Shown: positions 23,162 through 30,609 of the stretch, one piece after another
How the letters are laid out: every line of letters starts with the position of its first letter
Numbering within the stretch: the first letter of the stretch is position 1
Virus record (IMG/VR): IMGVR_UViG_3300008448_000163
Location: 1 to 46,117 of that record
Origin: a virus
DNA: 46,117 nt
Direction: 5' to 3' (one strand)
Notes under the pieces: model-generated
The model's input: the letters and a program-made list of their open reading frames with translations, nothing else
Database searches by the model: none
Told to the model about the DNA's origin: nothing
Position numbers and translations under genes: made by a program

Positions 23162-23914
23162 ATGAACCTCAACGTCCAATTCTTGACGACGGTCGACACG
23201 GCCGAAAGCGCGACGGCGCTCGCCCGCGTCCTCCTGACGCTCTTTCCGGACTGTCTCGACGAGCTCATGACGCAAGGCCCGTCGTGCTTCGATGGCCCGG
23301 CCCCGGCTCCCGTCGCTACGGTCGTGACGGACCCGTCCGTTGCGTTCCCTCCCCTGGCGGCGTCTGGTGCGCCCTCTGCGACGCCCCCCGTGCCGGCTGC
23401 TACGCCTGCGGCGGCCCCGACTCCGGTCCCGCCGGGCGGCCAGACGCATGACGCGCGCGGCGTCGCCTATGACACCCGCATTCACTCCACGCCGCAGAGC
23501 GTCGGCAAGGATGGCGTCTTCCGCAAGAAACGCGGCGTGACGCCGGAGGAGACCGCCGCCGTCGAGGCCGAGCTTCTGGCCGCTGGCCGGAGCATCGCGC
23601 TCACGCCCGCCCCGGTCGTCGAGACCCCGGCGACCGTCATCAATCCCGGCGTTATCCCCCCGCCGCCGCCGCCGCCGCCGCCGCCGCCCCCGCCGCCAGC
23701 CCCGGCCGCCGACGCCATGACCTTCCCGCAACTCATGGGGTACATCGGCCCGATGCAGACGGCCGGTCAGCTCACGGCGATGGACGTCACCAACGCATGC
23801 ACCGCGTTGGGGATCGCGAATATCGCCGTCCTGGCCAGCCGCGCCGACCTGATTCCGGCGTTCAAAGCGCAGATCGACGCGTTCCTGGCGAGCCGCGTTG
23901 GGGCCCCGGCCTAG
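23162..23914 (+). CDS. Proline-rich replication-operon protein, 250 aa
   Basis: Starts MNLNVQFLTTVDTAESATAL and has a ~40-residue Ala/Pro-rich linker, then a conserved-looking core (RGVAYDTRIHSTPQSVGKDG, VFRKKRGVTPEETAAVEAEL). A run of about 15 prolines precedes a helical C-terminal domain (MTFPQLMGYIGPMQTAGQLT). The core resembles phage proteins found next to Cas4-like nucleases and ssDNA-binding proteins, so a recombination or replication role is likely. No strong ribosome-binding site lies before ATG 23162; the start is set by the promoter and the protein pattern. Confidence 0.65.
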   Translation: MNLNVQFLTTVDTAESATALARVLLTLFPDCLDELMTQGPSCFDGPAPAPVATVVTDPSVAFPPLAASGAPSATPPVPAATPAAAPTPVPPGGQTHDARGVAYDTRIHSTPQSVGKDGVFRKKRGVTPEETAAVEAELLAAGRSIALTPAPVVETPATVINPGVIPPPPPPPPPPPPPPAPAADAMTFPQLMGYIGPMQTAGQLTAMDVTNACTALGIANIAVLASRADLIPAFKAQIDAFLASRVGAPA

Positions 23915-25012
23915 ATGGCCGCGCGTCTTCGCCCCTCGAATGCTCACCGCTGGAGCCGATGCGCCGGGTCCGTCGCCATGGAAGCGGCGTATCCGGAGCC
24001 GGAGAGCGAGGACGCGCGGGCCGGTAACGCCGTGCATTGGGTCGCGAGCGAATTGCTCGCCGGCCGCCCGGCGTGGCCTGGCGTCATTGCGCCCAACGGC
24101 GTGCCGATCGACGACGACATGATGGACGCGGCGAGCATCTTCGTCGCGTACGTGTCGGCGCTGCCCGGCGTCGGCTCGAGCGAGACCCCCGTGACCATGC
24201 ACCGCCTTGTGCATCCGGACTGCGAAGGGACCGCCGACTTCATCGCCGTCGACGACGCGGCGCATACGGTCGAAATCGTCGACCTGAAATATGGGCACCG
24301 CTACGTCGACCCGTTCCGCAACGACCAGCTCGTTTGCTACCTGGCCGGCGCGCTCGAGTCGCAAGGCTTGACGCGCGACACGCTCAAAGGCTGGCGGGTC
24401 AAGCTCACGATCGTCCAGCCGCGCAATTACGACCAGCGCGACCCGGTGCGGACGTGGGAGACGTTGGGTCACGGGGCGTGGAAGGAAATCGAGCGGCTAC
24501 AGGAGGCCGCGCACCGCGCCGCCGACCCGGACGCCGATACGGTCACGGGGCCGCAATGCCGTGACTGTAGTGCGCGCCATGCCTGCCCGGCGCTACGCCA
24601 GACGGGCGGGCATATCCTCGACACCGCGGGTGCGTCGATTCCGCAAGAGCTCGACCCGGCGCAAGTCGGCCGACTCCTGACGCATATCGCCAAGGCCGCC
24701 GACCGCCTCGACGCTCTGCGCACGGGCCTTGAGGCGCAAGCCGAAGCGGCCATTCGCGCCGGCAAGCCTGTCCCCGGTTGGGGCATGGTGCCGGCCTATA
24801 GCCGCGAGACTTGGACCGTGGACCCCGCGACCGTGGCGGCGACGGGGGCGGCTATGGGCGTCGACCTGGTCAAGCCCGCGGTCATCACGCCGAACCAGGC
24901 GCGCAAGGCGGGCCTTGCGCCCGACGTCGTCGCGAGCCTGGCGCACACTCCGCAAGCCGGAAGCAAACTCAAACCGGTGGACGCATCCGCAGCCGCCAAA
25001 GCCTTCTCATAA
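23915..25012 (+). CDS. DUF2800/Cas4-like exonuclease, 365 aa
   Basis: A PD-(D/E)XK nuclease: GNAVHWVASELLAG (~38-51), DCEGTADFIAVDD and EIVDLKYGHRYVDPF (~122-136, E-x-K type active site), then QLVCYLAGALE. A Cys cluster (QCRDCSARHACPA, ~213-225) matches the Fe-S site of Cas4-like exonucleases. It likely makes ssDNA ends for recombination with the adjacent ssDNA-binding protein. ATG at 23915 comes directly after the preceding stop. The C-terminal end (SAAAKAFS) is typical of DUF2800 proteins. Confidence 0.85.
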   Translation: MAARLRPSNAHRWSRCAGSVAMEAAYPEPESEDARAGNAVHWVASELLAGRPAWPGVIAPNGVPIDDDMMDAASIFVAYVSALPGVGSSETPVTMHRLVHPDCEGTADFIAVDDAAHTVEIVDLKYGHRYVDPFRNDQLVCYLAGALESQGLTRDTLKGWRVKLTIVQPRNYDQRDPVRTWETLGHGAWKEIERLQEAAHRAADPDADTVTGPQCRDCSARHACPALRQTGGHILDTAGASIPQELDPAQVGRLLTHIAKAADRLDALRTGLEAQAEAAIRAGKPVPGWGMVPAYSRETWTVDPATVAATGAAMGVDLVKPAVITPNQARKAGLAPDVVASLAHTPQAGSKLKPVDASAAAKAFS

Positions 25013-25025
25013 GGAACCGCACGAC

Positions 25026-25940
25026 ATGCCTCGCAACTTCACTTCCCCCGTTGGCCGCTTGGTCCAAGGCGACGCCTTCGTTCCGCAGACGACGGACCAA
25101 CAGGGCCGCCCCCGCGTGATCCAATCCGGCCCCAACGCCGGCCAGCCCGCGCCGCAATTCTTCGTCGGCGTCGCCTTCGCCAAGGGCGACCCGGCATGGC
25201 AGGCGTTCAAGGCTGAGATTCTGGCCGAAGCGGCGTTGAGCTGGCCGCAGCTCTTTCCGCAGGGCGCGCACGGGCCGTGCGTGCTGCCCACCTTCGCCAG
25301 CAAGATCATTGACGGCGACGGCTTCGATACGACCGGCAAGCCGAACAGCGGCAAGGAAGGTTTCGCCGGCCACGAAATCGTGCGCTTCACGTCCGGATTC
25401 GCCCCGAACGTGTTCCGCGTCGAGGGCGGGGCGCACGTCAAGACGGAGAACCCGGCCGACCTGAAACGCGGCTACTTCGTGCGGATCGCCGGCAACGTGA
25501 CGGGCAACGGCAACGCGCAGAAGCCCGGCCTCTACGTCAATTTCAACCTGGTCGAGATTACGGCGTACGGCCCGGAAATCGTCTCCGGCCCGTCGGCGTC
25601 CGAAGCGTTCGGCGCACCCCCGGCGGCCCTCCCGCCCGGCGCGTCCATGATGCCGACCGCCCCCGCCGCTCCGATGCCTCCCGGCGCTGCGGTCCCCGCC
25701 TACGTCGCCCCGCCCGTCCCGGTGCCGGTCGTGCCCGTCGCCCCCGCCGCTGCGGTCGCGCCGCCCTACACCGGATACGTCACGCCCCCGCCGGCTCCGG
25801 CCGCTCCCGTGCCGCCCCCGCCGCCGGCCGCTCCCGTGCGCGTCATGCTGCCCGCTGCGCAGGGCGCGAGTTATGAGGCGATGATTGCGAACGGCTGGAC
25901 CGACGCGACCCTGATCGCCAACGGAATGATGGCCTCGTAA
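25026..25940 (+). CDS. DUF2815-like ssDNA-binding protein with Pro-rich tail, 304 aa
   Basis: Residues ~1-200 match the OB-fold ssDNA-binding proteins that pair with DUF2800 nucleases: FTSPVGRLVQGDAF, QFFVGVAFAKGDPAW, IIDGDGFDTTGKP, YFVRIAGNVTGNG and PGLYVNFNLVEITAYGPEI. Most of these end in an acidic tail for partner binding; here ~100 residues of Ala/Pro/Val repeats are followed by a folded-looking end (SYEAMIANGWTDATLIANGM). ATG at 25026 is 13 bases after the nuclease stop with AAGGA upstream. It protects ssDNA in replication and annealing. Confidence 0.8.
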   Translation: MPRNFTSPVGRLVQGDAFVPQTTDQQGRPRVIQSGPNAGQPAPQFFVGVAFAKGDPAWQAFKAEILAEAALSWPQLFPQGAHGPCVLPTFASKIIDGDGFDTTGKPNSGKEGFAGHEIVRFTSGFAPNVFRVEGGAHVKTENPADLKRGYFVRIAGNVTGNGNAQKPGLYVNFNLVEITAYGPEIVSGPSASEAFGAPPAALPPGASMMPTAPAAPMPPGAAVPAYVAPPVPVPVVPVAPAAAVAPPYTGYVTPPPAPAAPVPPPPPAAPVRVMLPAAQGASYEAMIANGWTDATLIANGMMAS

Positions 25941-25943
25941 CGG

Positions 25944-25973
25944 TTGACGGGCCCGTCCACTTTCCGCTAGTGT
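25944..25973 (+). promoter_or_regulatory. Promoter with palindromic operator, copy 7 (polymerase operon)
   Basis: TTGACGGGCCCGTCCA (25944-25959) has TTGACG as the -35 box, then 18 bases, then TAGTGT (25968-25973), the same -10 hexamer as copy 3. Predicted start is near 25980, inside the left arm of the terminator-like hairpin that follows. It drives the polymerase genes. Confidence 0.75.
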
Positions 25974-25975
25974 AG

Positions 25976-26005
25976 CCCCGTCGCCATCCCGGCGGCGGGG
26001 TTTTT
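25976..26005 (+). terminator. Intrinsic terminator of the nuclease/SSB operon
   Basis: Arms CCCCGTCGCC (25976-25985) and GGCGGCGGGG (25991-26000) pair with one G-U wobble around a 5-base loop and are followed by TTTTT. This would stop transcripts from operator copy 6. Transcripts from copy 7 would start inside the left arm and so could lack a full stem. Confidence 0.8.
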
Positions 26006-26007
26006 CC

Positions 26008-26088
26008 ATGCGCAAAATTCACCCGGCCTTTTGGCTCGCCCTGGCGTTCGCGCCGCTCGCCCTGTTCACGGTGGCTTTCTATGGCTGA
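26008..26088 (+). CDS. 26-residue single-span membrane peptide
   Basis: ATG at 26008 opens a short frame, MRKIHPAFWLALAFAPLALF then TVAFYG, with a basic start and one hydrophobic helix, ending in an overlap with the next gene (8 bases). No Shine-Dalgarno is seen; the U-run of the terminator lies just before it. Gene-like composition and position at the head of the polymerase operon support it moderately. Confidence 0.4.
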   Translation: MRKIHPAFWLALAFAPLALFTVAFYG

Positions 26089-26260
26089 CGCCCGGCAACA
26101 CATCGGCCAGCTCAAGGCCGTCCTCTTTCAAGAGGAGTTCACGCGGGACCGCATCGGCGAGCCCGGCTGTCGCATCCGGCGCATCGCCGCCGACAATGCC
26201 GAGTCGCTGCGATGGGCGATCGAACGGCTGGAGGCGCAAGAGCGCCGCACGCCTCTGTGA
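26081..26260 (+). CDS. Small helical protein upstream of DNA polymerase, 59 aa
   Basis: MADARQHIGQLKAVLFQEEF, followed by an Arg-rich helix (CRIRRIAADNAESLRWAIER). Its stop overlaps the polymerase GTG (GTGA), so translation is coupled. No family recognised; a small nucleic-acid-binding or polymerase-accessory role would fit the position. Confidence 0.6.
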   Translation: MADARQHIGQLKAVLFQEEFTRDRIGEPGCRIRRIAADNAESLRWAIERLEAQERRTPL

Positions 26261-28527
26261 CCCACGCGACGCTCGACCTGGAGACCTATAGCGAGGCCGG
26301 GTACGTCTGGAATCCGGCCGTCAGCAAGTGGGAAGCGCCGGCCGGAGCCAAGCGCAAGGGGCTCGCGGTCGTCGGGAGCGCCGTTTATGCGGAACACCCG
26401 ACGACGGACGTCCTGACGCTGTCGTACCGCCTGCCCGGCGACCCGTGGCCCTCGCGCTGGCGGCCCGGCGAAGCGCCCCCGGCGCGGCTCCTGGCGTGGA
26501 TCGCGGCCGGGGGCCTGGTCGAGTCGCATAACGCCATGTTTGAATGGCTCATCTGGACGCACGTCCTCGTCGCCCGCTACGGCTTCCCGCCGCTTCCGCC
26601 CTTCCAACAGCGGTGCAGCATGGCCACCGCCCGCGTGAACACGTATCCCGGCGCGCTTGGCGACCTGTCCGACGTCCTCGCGCTCCCGGTGCCCAAAGAC
26701 AAAGAGGGGAAGCGGCTCCTCGACAAGTTTTCCGTTCCGCGCAATCCGACCAAGACGGACTCGCGCCGCCGGGTGTTTCCGCCGCATCTGCGCGGACCCG
26801 CGCCGCCCGCAAACCCTAAGCTGCACGCGACCTTTGCCGCCGACGATGCCGACTTTGAACGCCTTTGCGCCTACTGCGACACGGACGTTGTCGCCGAAGA
26901 CGGCGCGTCGGAACGTATGCCGCCGATGAGCGACGCGGAGACGCTCTTTTGGCTCGTCGACCAGGAAATAAACCGTCGCGGCATGGGCGTCGACCGCGCC
27001 GCGGTGCGTGACTGCATCGCCATTATGGACCAGGTGCTAGAGCGCTACGGCGAGCGCTACCGCCAGATCACGGGGTTGAATCCGACGCAGCTCGAGGCGT
27101 CGCGCGGATGGCTGGCGGCGCGAGGTTGCCACCTCTACAGCATGGACCAGGACGCCGTCGAGGAAGCGCTGTCGCGCCCCGGACTGGACGCGGTCGCGCG
27201 GGAAGTGCTGACAATCCGCCAGCGCACCGGCTCCGCGAGCGTCAAGAAACTGTATGCGCTCGAGAACCAGACGTGCGCGGATGACCGGGTGCGCAACTTG
27301 ATCGTTCACCACGGGGCGCGCACTGGCCGCCCGACCGGCGAAGGTCCGCAGCCGCTCAATCTGCCCAAGGCGGGCCCGGCGCTCGTCTCGTGCGCCGCCT
27401 GCGCAAAGCCATTCCGGCCGACGCTGGAGGCGTGCCCGTGGTGCGGCGGTGCGGCCAAGCCGGGCAAAGCCAAGTGGTCGGCCGCCTACGTCGACGACGT
27501 CCTGGCCGTCCTCGCGCACCGCAGTCTCGACCTTGTGGAATGGTACTTTGGCGACGCGATGCTTTGCCTGTCCGGCGTGCTGCGCGGCCTGTTCATCGCC
27601 GCGCCCGGCCACGAGCTCATTGCGTCGGATTACACCGCGATCGAGGCCGTCGTGATCGCGATGCTGGCCGGCGAGGAATGGCGGATCGATGCGTTCCGCC
27701 GCGGCCTGCCCATTTACCTCTTGAGCGCCGCAAAGGTCACGGGTCGGACGCTCGAGGAATACGAAGCGTACGCCGCCGCGAACGGCGAGCATCACCCCGA
27801 CCGCCAGAACATCGGCAAGGTCGCGGAGCTTGGTCTAGGCTTCGGCGGATGGGTCAACGCGTGGCGGGCGTTCGATGATTCGGGCACCTACAGCGACGAC
27901 GAGATAAAGCGGCTCATCTTGGCCTGGCGGGACGCGTCGCCCGCGATCGTCGAGTTTTGGGGCGGCCAGCATCGCGGGCGGCCTTGGGACCGTGACCGCC
28001 GGCAAGAATACTTTGGCGTCGAGGGGCATGCGATCCTTGCGCTCCTCTGCCCCGGCCAGGCGTTCGTCTATCGCGGGATCACTTTTCAGACGCGGACCAT
28101 GCCGACCGGCGACATGGCGCTGATTATCCGCCTCCCGTCCGGCCGCGAGCTGACCTATCACCGGGCGTGTCTGTCGCCCTCGCCGCGCGATCCGTCGGAA
28201 TACGCAATCACCTATTGGACGTGGAACAGCAATCCGAAATACGGTTCGCTAGGATGGGGGCCGATGGCCACGTTTGGCGGTCGCTTGGTCGAGAACATCG
28301 TGCAAGCGACCGCTCACGACATTCTGCGGCATGCGATTTTGCAGCTCCGCATGGCCGGCTATCCGACGATCTTGCACGTCTATGACGAAATCATTTGCGA
28401 GATTCCGGAGGGCTCCGGATCGCTGGAGCATTTCGAGCAGATCATGAGCGACGTACCGCCTTGGGCGCAGGGATGGCCGGTGACGGCTTCCGGCGGCTGG
28501 CGGGGGCGTCGGTATCGGAAAGGATGA
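26257..28527 (+). CDS. Family A DNA polymerase with 3'-5' exonuclease domain, 756 aa
   Basis: The start is the GTG at 26257 (VTHATLDLETYSEAGY). The exonuclease domain shows LDLET (~6-10), SHNAMFEWLIW (~90-100) and YCDTDVVAE (~205-213). The polymerase domain has motif A SDYTAIEAVVIAML (~456-469), motif B RQNIGKVAELGLGFGG (~514-529) and motif C VYDEI (~707-711), where Tyr replaces the usual His before Asp-Glu. A four-Cys ribbon (CAACAKPF, CPWCGG, ~378-395) is inserted before the palm. It is a phage-type Pol I that replicates the genome. Its stop overlaps the next gene. Confidence 0.92.
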   Translation: MTHATLDLETYSEAGYVWNPAVSKWEAPAGAKRKGLAVVGSAVYAEHPTTDVLTLSYRLPGDPWPSRWRPGEAPPARLLAWIAAGGLVESHNAMFEWLIWTHVLVARYGFPPLPPFQQRCSMATARVNTYPGALGDLSDVLALPVPKDKEGKRLLDKFSVPRNPTKTDSRRRVFPPHLRGPAPPANPKLHATFAADDADFERLCAYCDTDVVAEDGASERMPPMSDAETLFWLVDQEINRRGMGVDRAAVRDCIAIMDQVLERYGERYRQITGLNPTQLEASRGWLAARGCHLYSMDQDAVEEALSRPGLDAVAREVLTIRQRTGSASVKKLYALENQTCADDRVRNLIVHHGARTGRPTGEGPQPLNLPKAGPALVSCAACAKPFRPTLEACPWCGGAAKPGKAKWSAAYVDDVLAVLAHRSLDLVEWYFGDAMLCLSGVLRGLFIAAPGHELIASDYTAIEAVVIAMLAGEEWRIDAFRRGLPIYLLSAAKVTGRTLEEYEAYAAANGEHHPDRQNIGKVAELGLGFGGWVNAWRAFDDSGTYSDDEIKRLILAWRDASPAIVEFWGGQHRGRPWDRDRRQEYFGVEGHAILALLCPGQAFVYRGITFQTRTMPTGDMALIIRLPSGRELTYHRACLSPSPRDPSEYAITYWTWNSNPKYGSLGWGPMATFGGRLVENIVQATAHDILRHAILQLRMAGYPTILHVYDEIICEIPEGSGSLEHFEQIMSDVPPWAQGWPVTASGGWRGRRYRKG

Positions 28528-28937
28528 CAATGCCCGCCCTGCGCCAAATCCTCGCCCTCGTCGGCGTCGTTGCTGCGGCCTTCCTGTTGGCCGCCGCTCT
28601 CTCGCTCGCCGCGTTCGTCACGCGGGCACGAGCCGAGCCATACCGGCCGCATTGCACGGACCCCGGATATTGCGTCGAGCGGCCGGGCCTGGTGATCGAT
28701 GGGTTCCCGGCGTCGACCGACGACACCCGCCCCAACACCGTGACCAGCGGCGGAACGGTCACGGTGGCGTTTGACGTCATGGCGACGCCCGCCCGCGTCG
28801 TAGCGGTCGGGCGAGGCGTCGCGGTTGTTGTGATCCGGGGGCGCGCCCTGGTCGTACCGCAAGAGGCGGTCCTCGTGGACTGCCCGACGGGCCGCCTATG
28901 GCTTGGCGGGCGGCCCGTGCCGTTCAGGTGCCCTTAG
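28524..28937 (+). CDS. Exported hypothetical protein at the end of the polymerase operon, 137 aa
   Basis: ATG at 28524 overlaps the polymerase stop (ATGA). An N-terminal signal segment (LRQILALVGVVAAAFLLAAA, then LSLAAFVTRARAEPY) suggests export with cleavage near ARA-EP. The mature part has paired Cys residues (RPHCTDPGYCVERPG, VLVDCPTG, PFRCP) that could form disulfides, and beta-rich repeats (AVGRGVAVVVIRGRALVVPQ). An envelope-located early protein might block superinfection, but no family is recognised. It ends the plus-strand operon, facing the fibre gene. Confidence 0.6.
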   Translation: MTMPALRQILALVGVVAAAFLLAAALSLAAFVTRARAEPYRPHCTDPGYCVERPGLVIDGFPASTDDTRPNTVTSGGTVTVAFDVMATPARVVAVGRGVAVVVIRGRALVVPQEAVLVDCPTGRLWLGGRPVPFRCP

Positions 28938-28989
28938 CGCCCCACGTCCACATGCGACCAGAGGGCCGCCCGCGACCCGCGCGAGGGGC

Positions 28990-30036
28990 CTACACCGTGA
29001 CGGAGAGGCCGAAGACGAAGGGATCGACCGCGCCGGAGCCCTGCGTTGCGTTGCCTTGCTGGAATCGAACGGTGAAGCCGTTGATCGTCTGACTCGTGAC
29101 GTTGTGGACCAGGTTGGGCGAGACCGCATCGGAGTTCATAAAAGCGACCACGAAGGACGCGTTCGGCAACGCCGTCGTGAACGTGACGGAGTAGGTGCCC
29201 GGCGTGCCCGTGCGCGAAATGCTGGCGATGTTCCGGCTGTTGGACACCGTGCAAGCCCCGGCCGTCGCGCGGCCTTGGGCGACCACGAACGGCGGACGCA
29301 GGCCGGCGGCGTCGAGGAAGTCCGTCAGCGCCACGTCGGCCGCATTGGCGAGCCCCGTGACGTTCATGCTGACGGAGCCGACCGTTTGCGAGACGGAGAC
29401 GGTGTACGTGCCCGTCCCGCCGGTGCCGGTGAGAAACGCGGTGATTCGGGTGCCCGCGGTCACGCCGACCCCCGACACGGTGCCCCCGACCGCCAGGCGA
29501 CCCGACGACACGGCCGACACGGTCATGGTCGCGCCCGAAATGCTGGCGGTGACGACGGCGTCAGAGCCGATGTTGGCTTTGACCGTCTGGCCGGCCATTT
29601 GCGCGAGTTGCGAGTTTTCGATGCTGTTCGGCGCGTTGAGGCGTTGCCAGTTGGCGGACGGGCCGGCGTCGGGGTCGACCGTGTTGTTGTCGACCATGGA
29701 CACCCACCACCGCCCGAGCGTGGTCGACCGCAGGACCGCGCCGGCCGGATAGCCGCCGACCGCCGTCGAGAAGGTGCCATCGAACGTCGCGGTCCCGCCG
29801 GCCGCCTGCCAGCGCGCCCAACTCGTCGCCTGGTAAAGAATCCCGTTCATGTCCTGGCCGAAAGGCGGGATGCCGCCGGAGCCGATGGGCGTAAAGGTGA
29901 GCGGCGGGAAGCCGAGCGTCATGCTCGCCGCGCCGGGCGTGGCCGTCGTCAGCGGGACTTGCCGGCGATAGGTCGGGTCGGTCGCGCCGTTCGCGAAGGG
30001 CGTCGAGAATTTGGTGGGGATGCTGGAGGCGAGCAT
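28990..30036 (-). CDS. Tail fibre/collar-type protein with inserted beta module, 348 aa
   Basis: The N-terminal part ([57 protein letters not shown]) is typical of myophage tail fibres or tail pins. Residues ~157-224 are a module ([37 protein letters not shown]) that also occurs in the sheath and decoration proteins. The C-terminal part looks beta-sandwich-like ([20 protein letters not shown]). It is the last gene of the late structural operon. It probably contacts the receptor or forms the fibre base. Confidence 0.75.
   Translation of the reverse strand: MLASSIPTKFSTPFANGATDPTYRRQVPLTTATPGAASMTLGFPPLTFTPIGSGGIPPFGQDMNGILYQATSWARWQAAGGTATFDGTFSTAVGGYPAGAVLRSTTLGRWWVSMVDNNTVDPDAGPSANWQRLNAPNSIENSQLAQMAGQTVKANIGSDAVVTASISGATMTVSAVSSGRLAVGGTVSGVGVTAGTRITAFLTGTGGTGTYTVSVSQTVGSVSMNVTGLANAADVALTDFLDAAGLRPPFVVAQGRATAGACTVSNSRNIASISRTGTPGTYSVTFTTALPNASFVVAFMNSDAVSPNLVHNVTSQTINGFTVRFQQGNATQGSGAVDPFVFGLSVTV
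29365..29565 (-). repeat. Shared beta module, fibre copy
   Basis: One ~65-residue copy of the module M-T-V-(S/T)-A-V..G.L.VG..VSG.GVT.GT.I....TGTGG.GTY.VS..QTV, inserted in the tail fibre. It is the most diverged of the copies at DNA level. Confidence 0.75.
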
Positions 30037-30045
30037 GGGCGGACC

Positions 30046-30609
30046 TTACGTCACGATGGAGGAGACGACGCACGCCGGTTTGGCGAGAACGCCCGATTGC
30101 GAGACGATAGCGAGCTCAACGGCGGTCAGTGCGAAAGCGAACGTGTACGTCATCGTCATGTTCGCGCCGTCCGTGCAATAGCAGTTGCCGCGGCCGGGAA
30201 AGAGCAAGAGAAGAATGCGGTTGATAGCGGCCATGCCGCCGTCGCAAATGTTGCTCAACGCCTTGGCGTAGATCAGGCCCCGAAACGCCGCGTCGGACAG
30301 GGCGAAATTCTGCGTCGCGCCGGTGCCGCCGTAGAAAGTCCCTTGGTTAAACGGCGCGATATCGGGCAACGCCTGTTGAAACCCAAAATAGGGCTCGTCG
30401 GTCGGCACCTGGATCACGCGGGACACGCCCACGATGCGGCCCCATACGTCGAGCCCCCACCCCGTCGCCGTCTCGACGTTCCACACAAGATCATAGAACG
30501 CGTCGAGGTCGGCCGCCGCGCTCACGCTTTCGGACCACGCGTCGGCGATAGCCCGGATGATCGGCGAGGCCGCGTATTGGCTGATGATCGTTTGCGAGAC
30601 GTCCAGCAT
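30046..30609 (-). CDS. DUF2612-type baseplate protein, 187 aa
   Basis: ATG at 30609 shares one base with the baseplate J stop. IIRAIADAWSESVSAAADLD, FYDLVWNVETATGWGLDVWG, RIVGVSRVIQVP and FRGLIYAKALSNICDGGMAA match DUF2612, a wedge-associated baseplate family following gpJ-like proteins. It ends with a hydrophobic, beta-like part. It probably links the wedge to the fibre encoded next. Confidence 0.8.
   Translation of the reverse strand: MLDVSQTIISQYAASPIIRAIADAWSESVSAAADLDAFYDLVWNVETATGWGLDVWGRIVGVSRVIQVPTDEPYFGFQQALPDIAPFNQGTFYGGTGATQNFALSDAAFRGLIYAKALSNICDGGMAAINRILLLLFPGRGNCYCTDGANMTMTYTFAFALTAVELAIVSQSGVLAKPACVVSSIVT

Noticed and set aside
28938-28989. A bidirectional terminator between the convergent polymerase and fibre operons.
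   Set aside because: Only short GC-rich complementary pieces are visible and no T-run follows on either strand.
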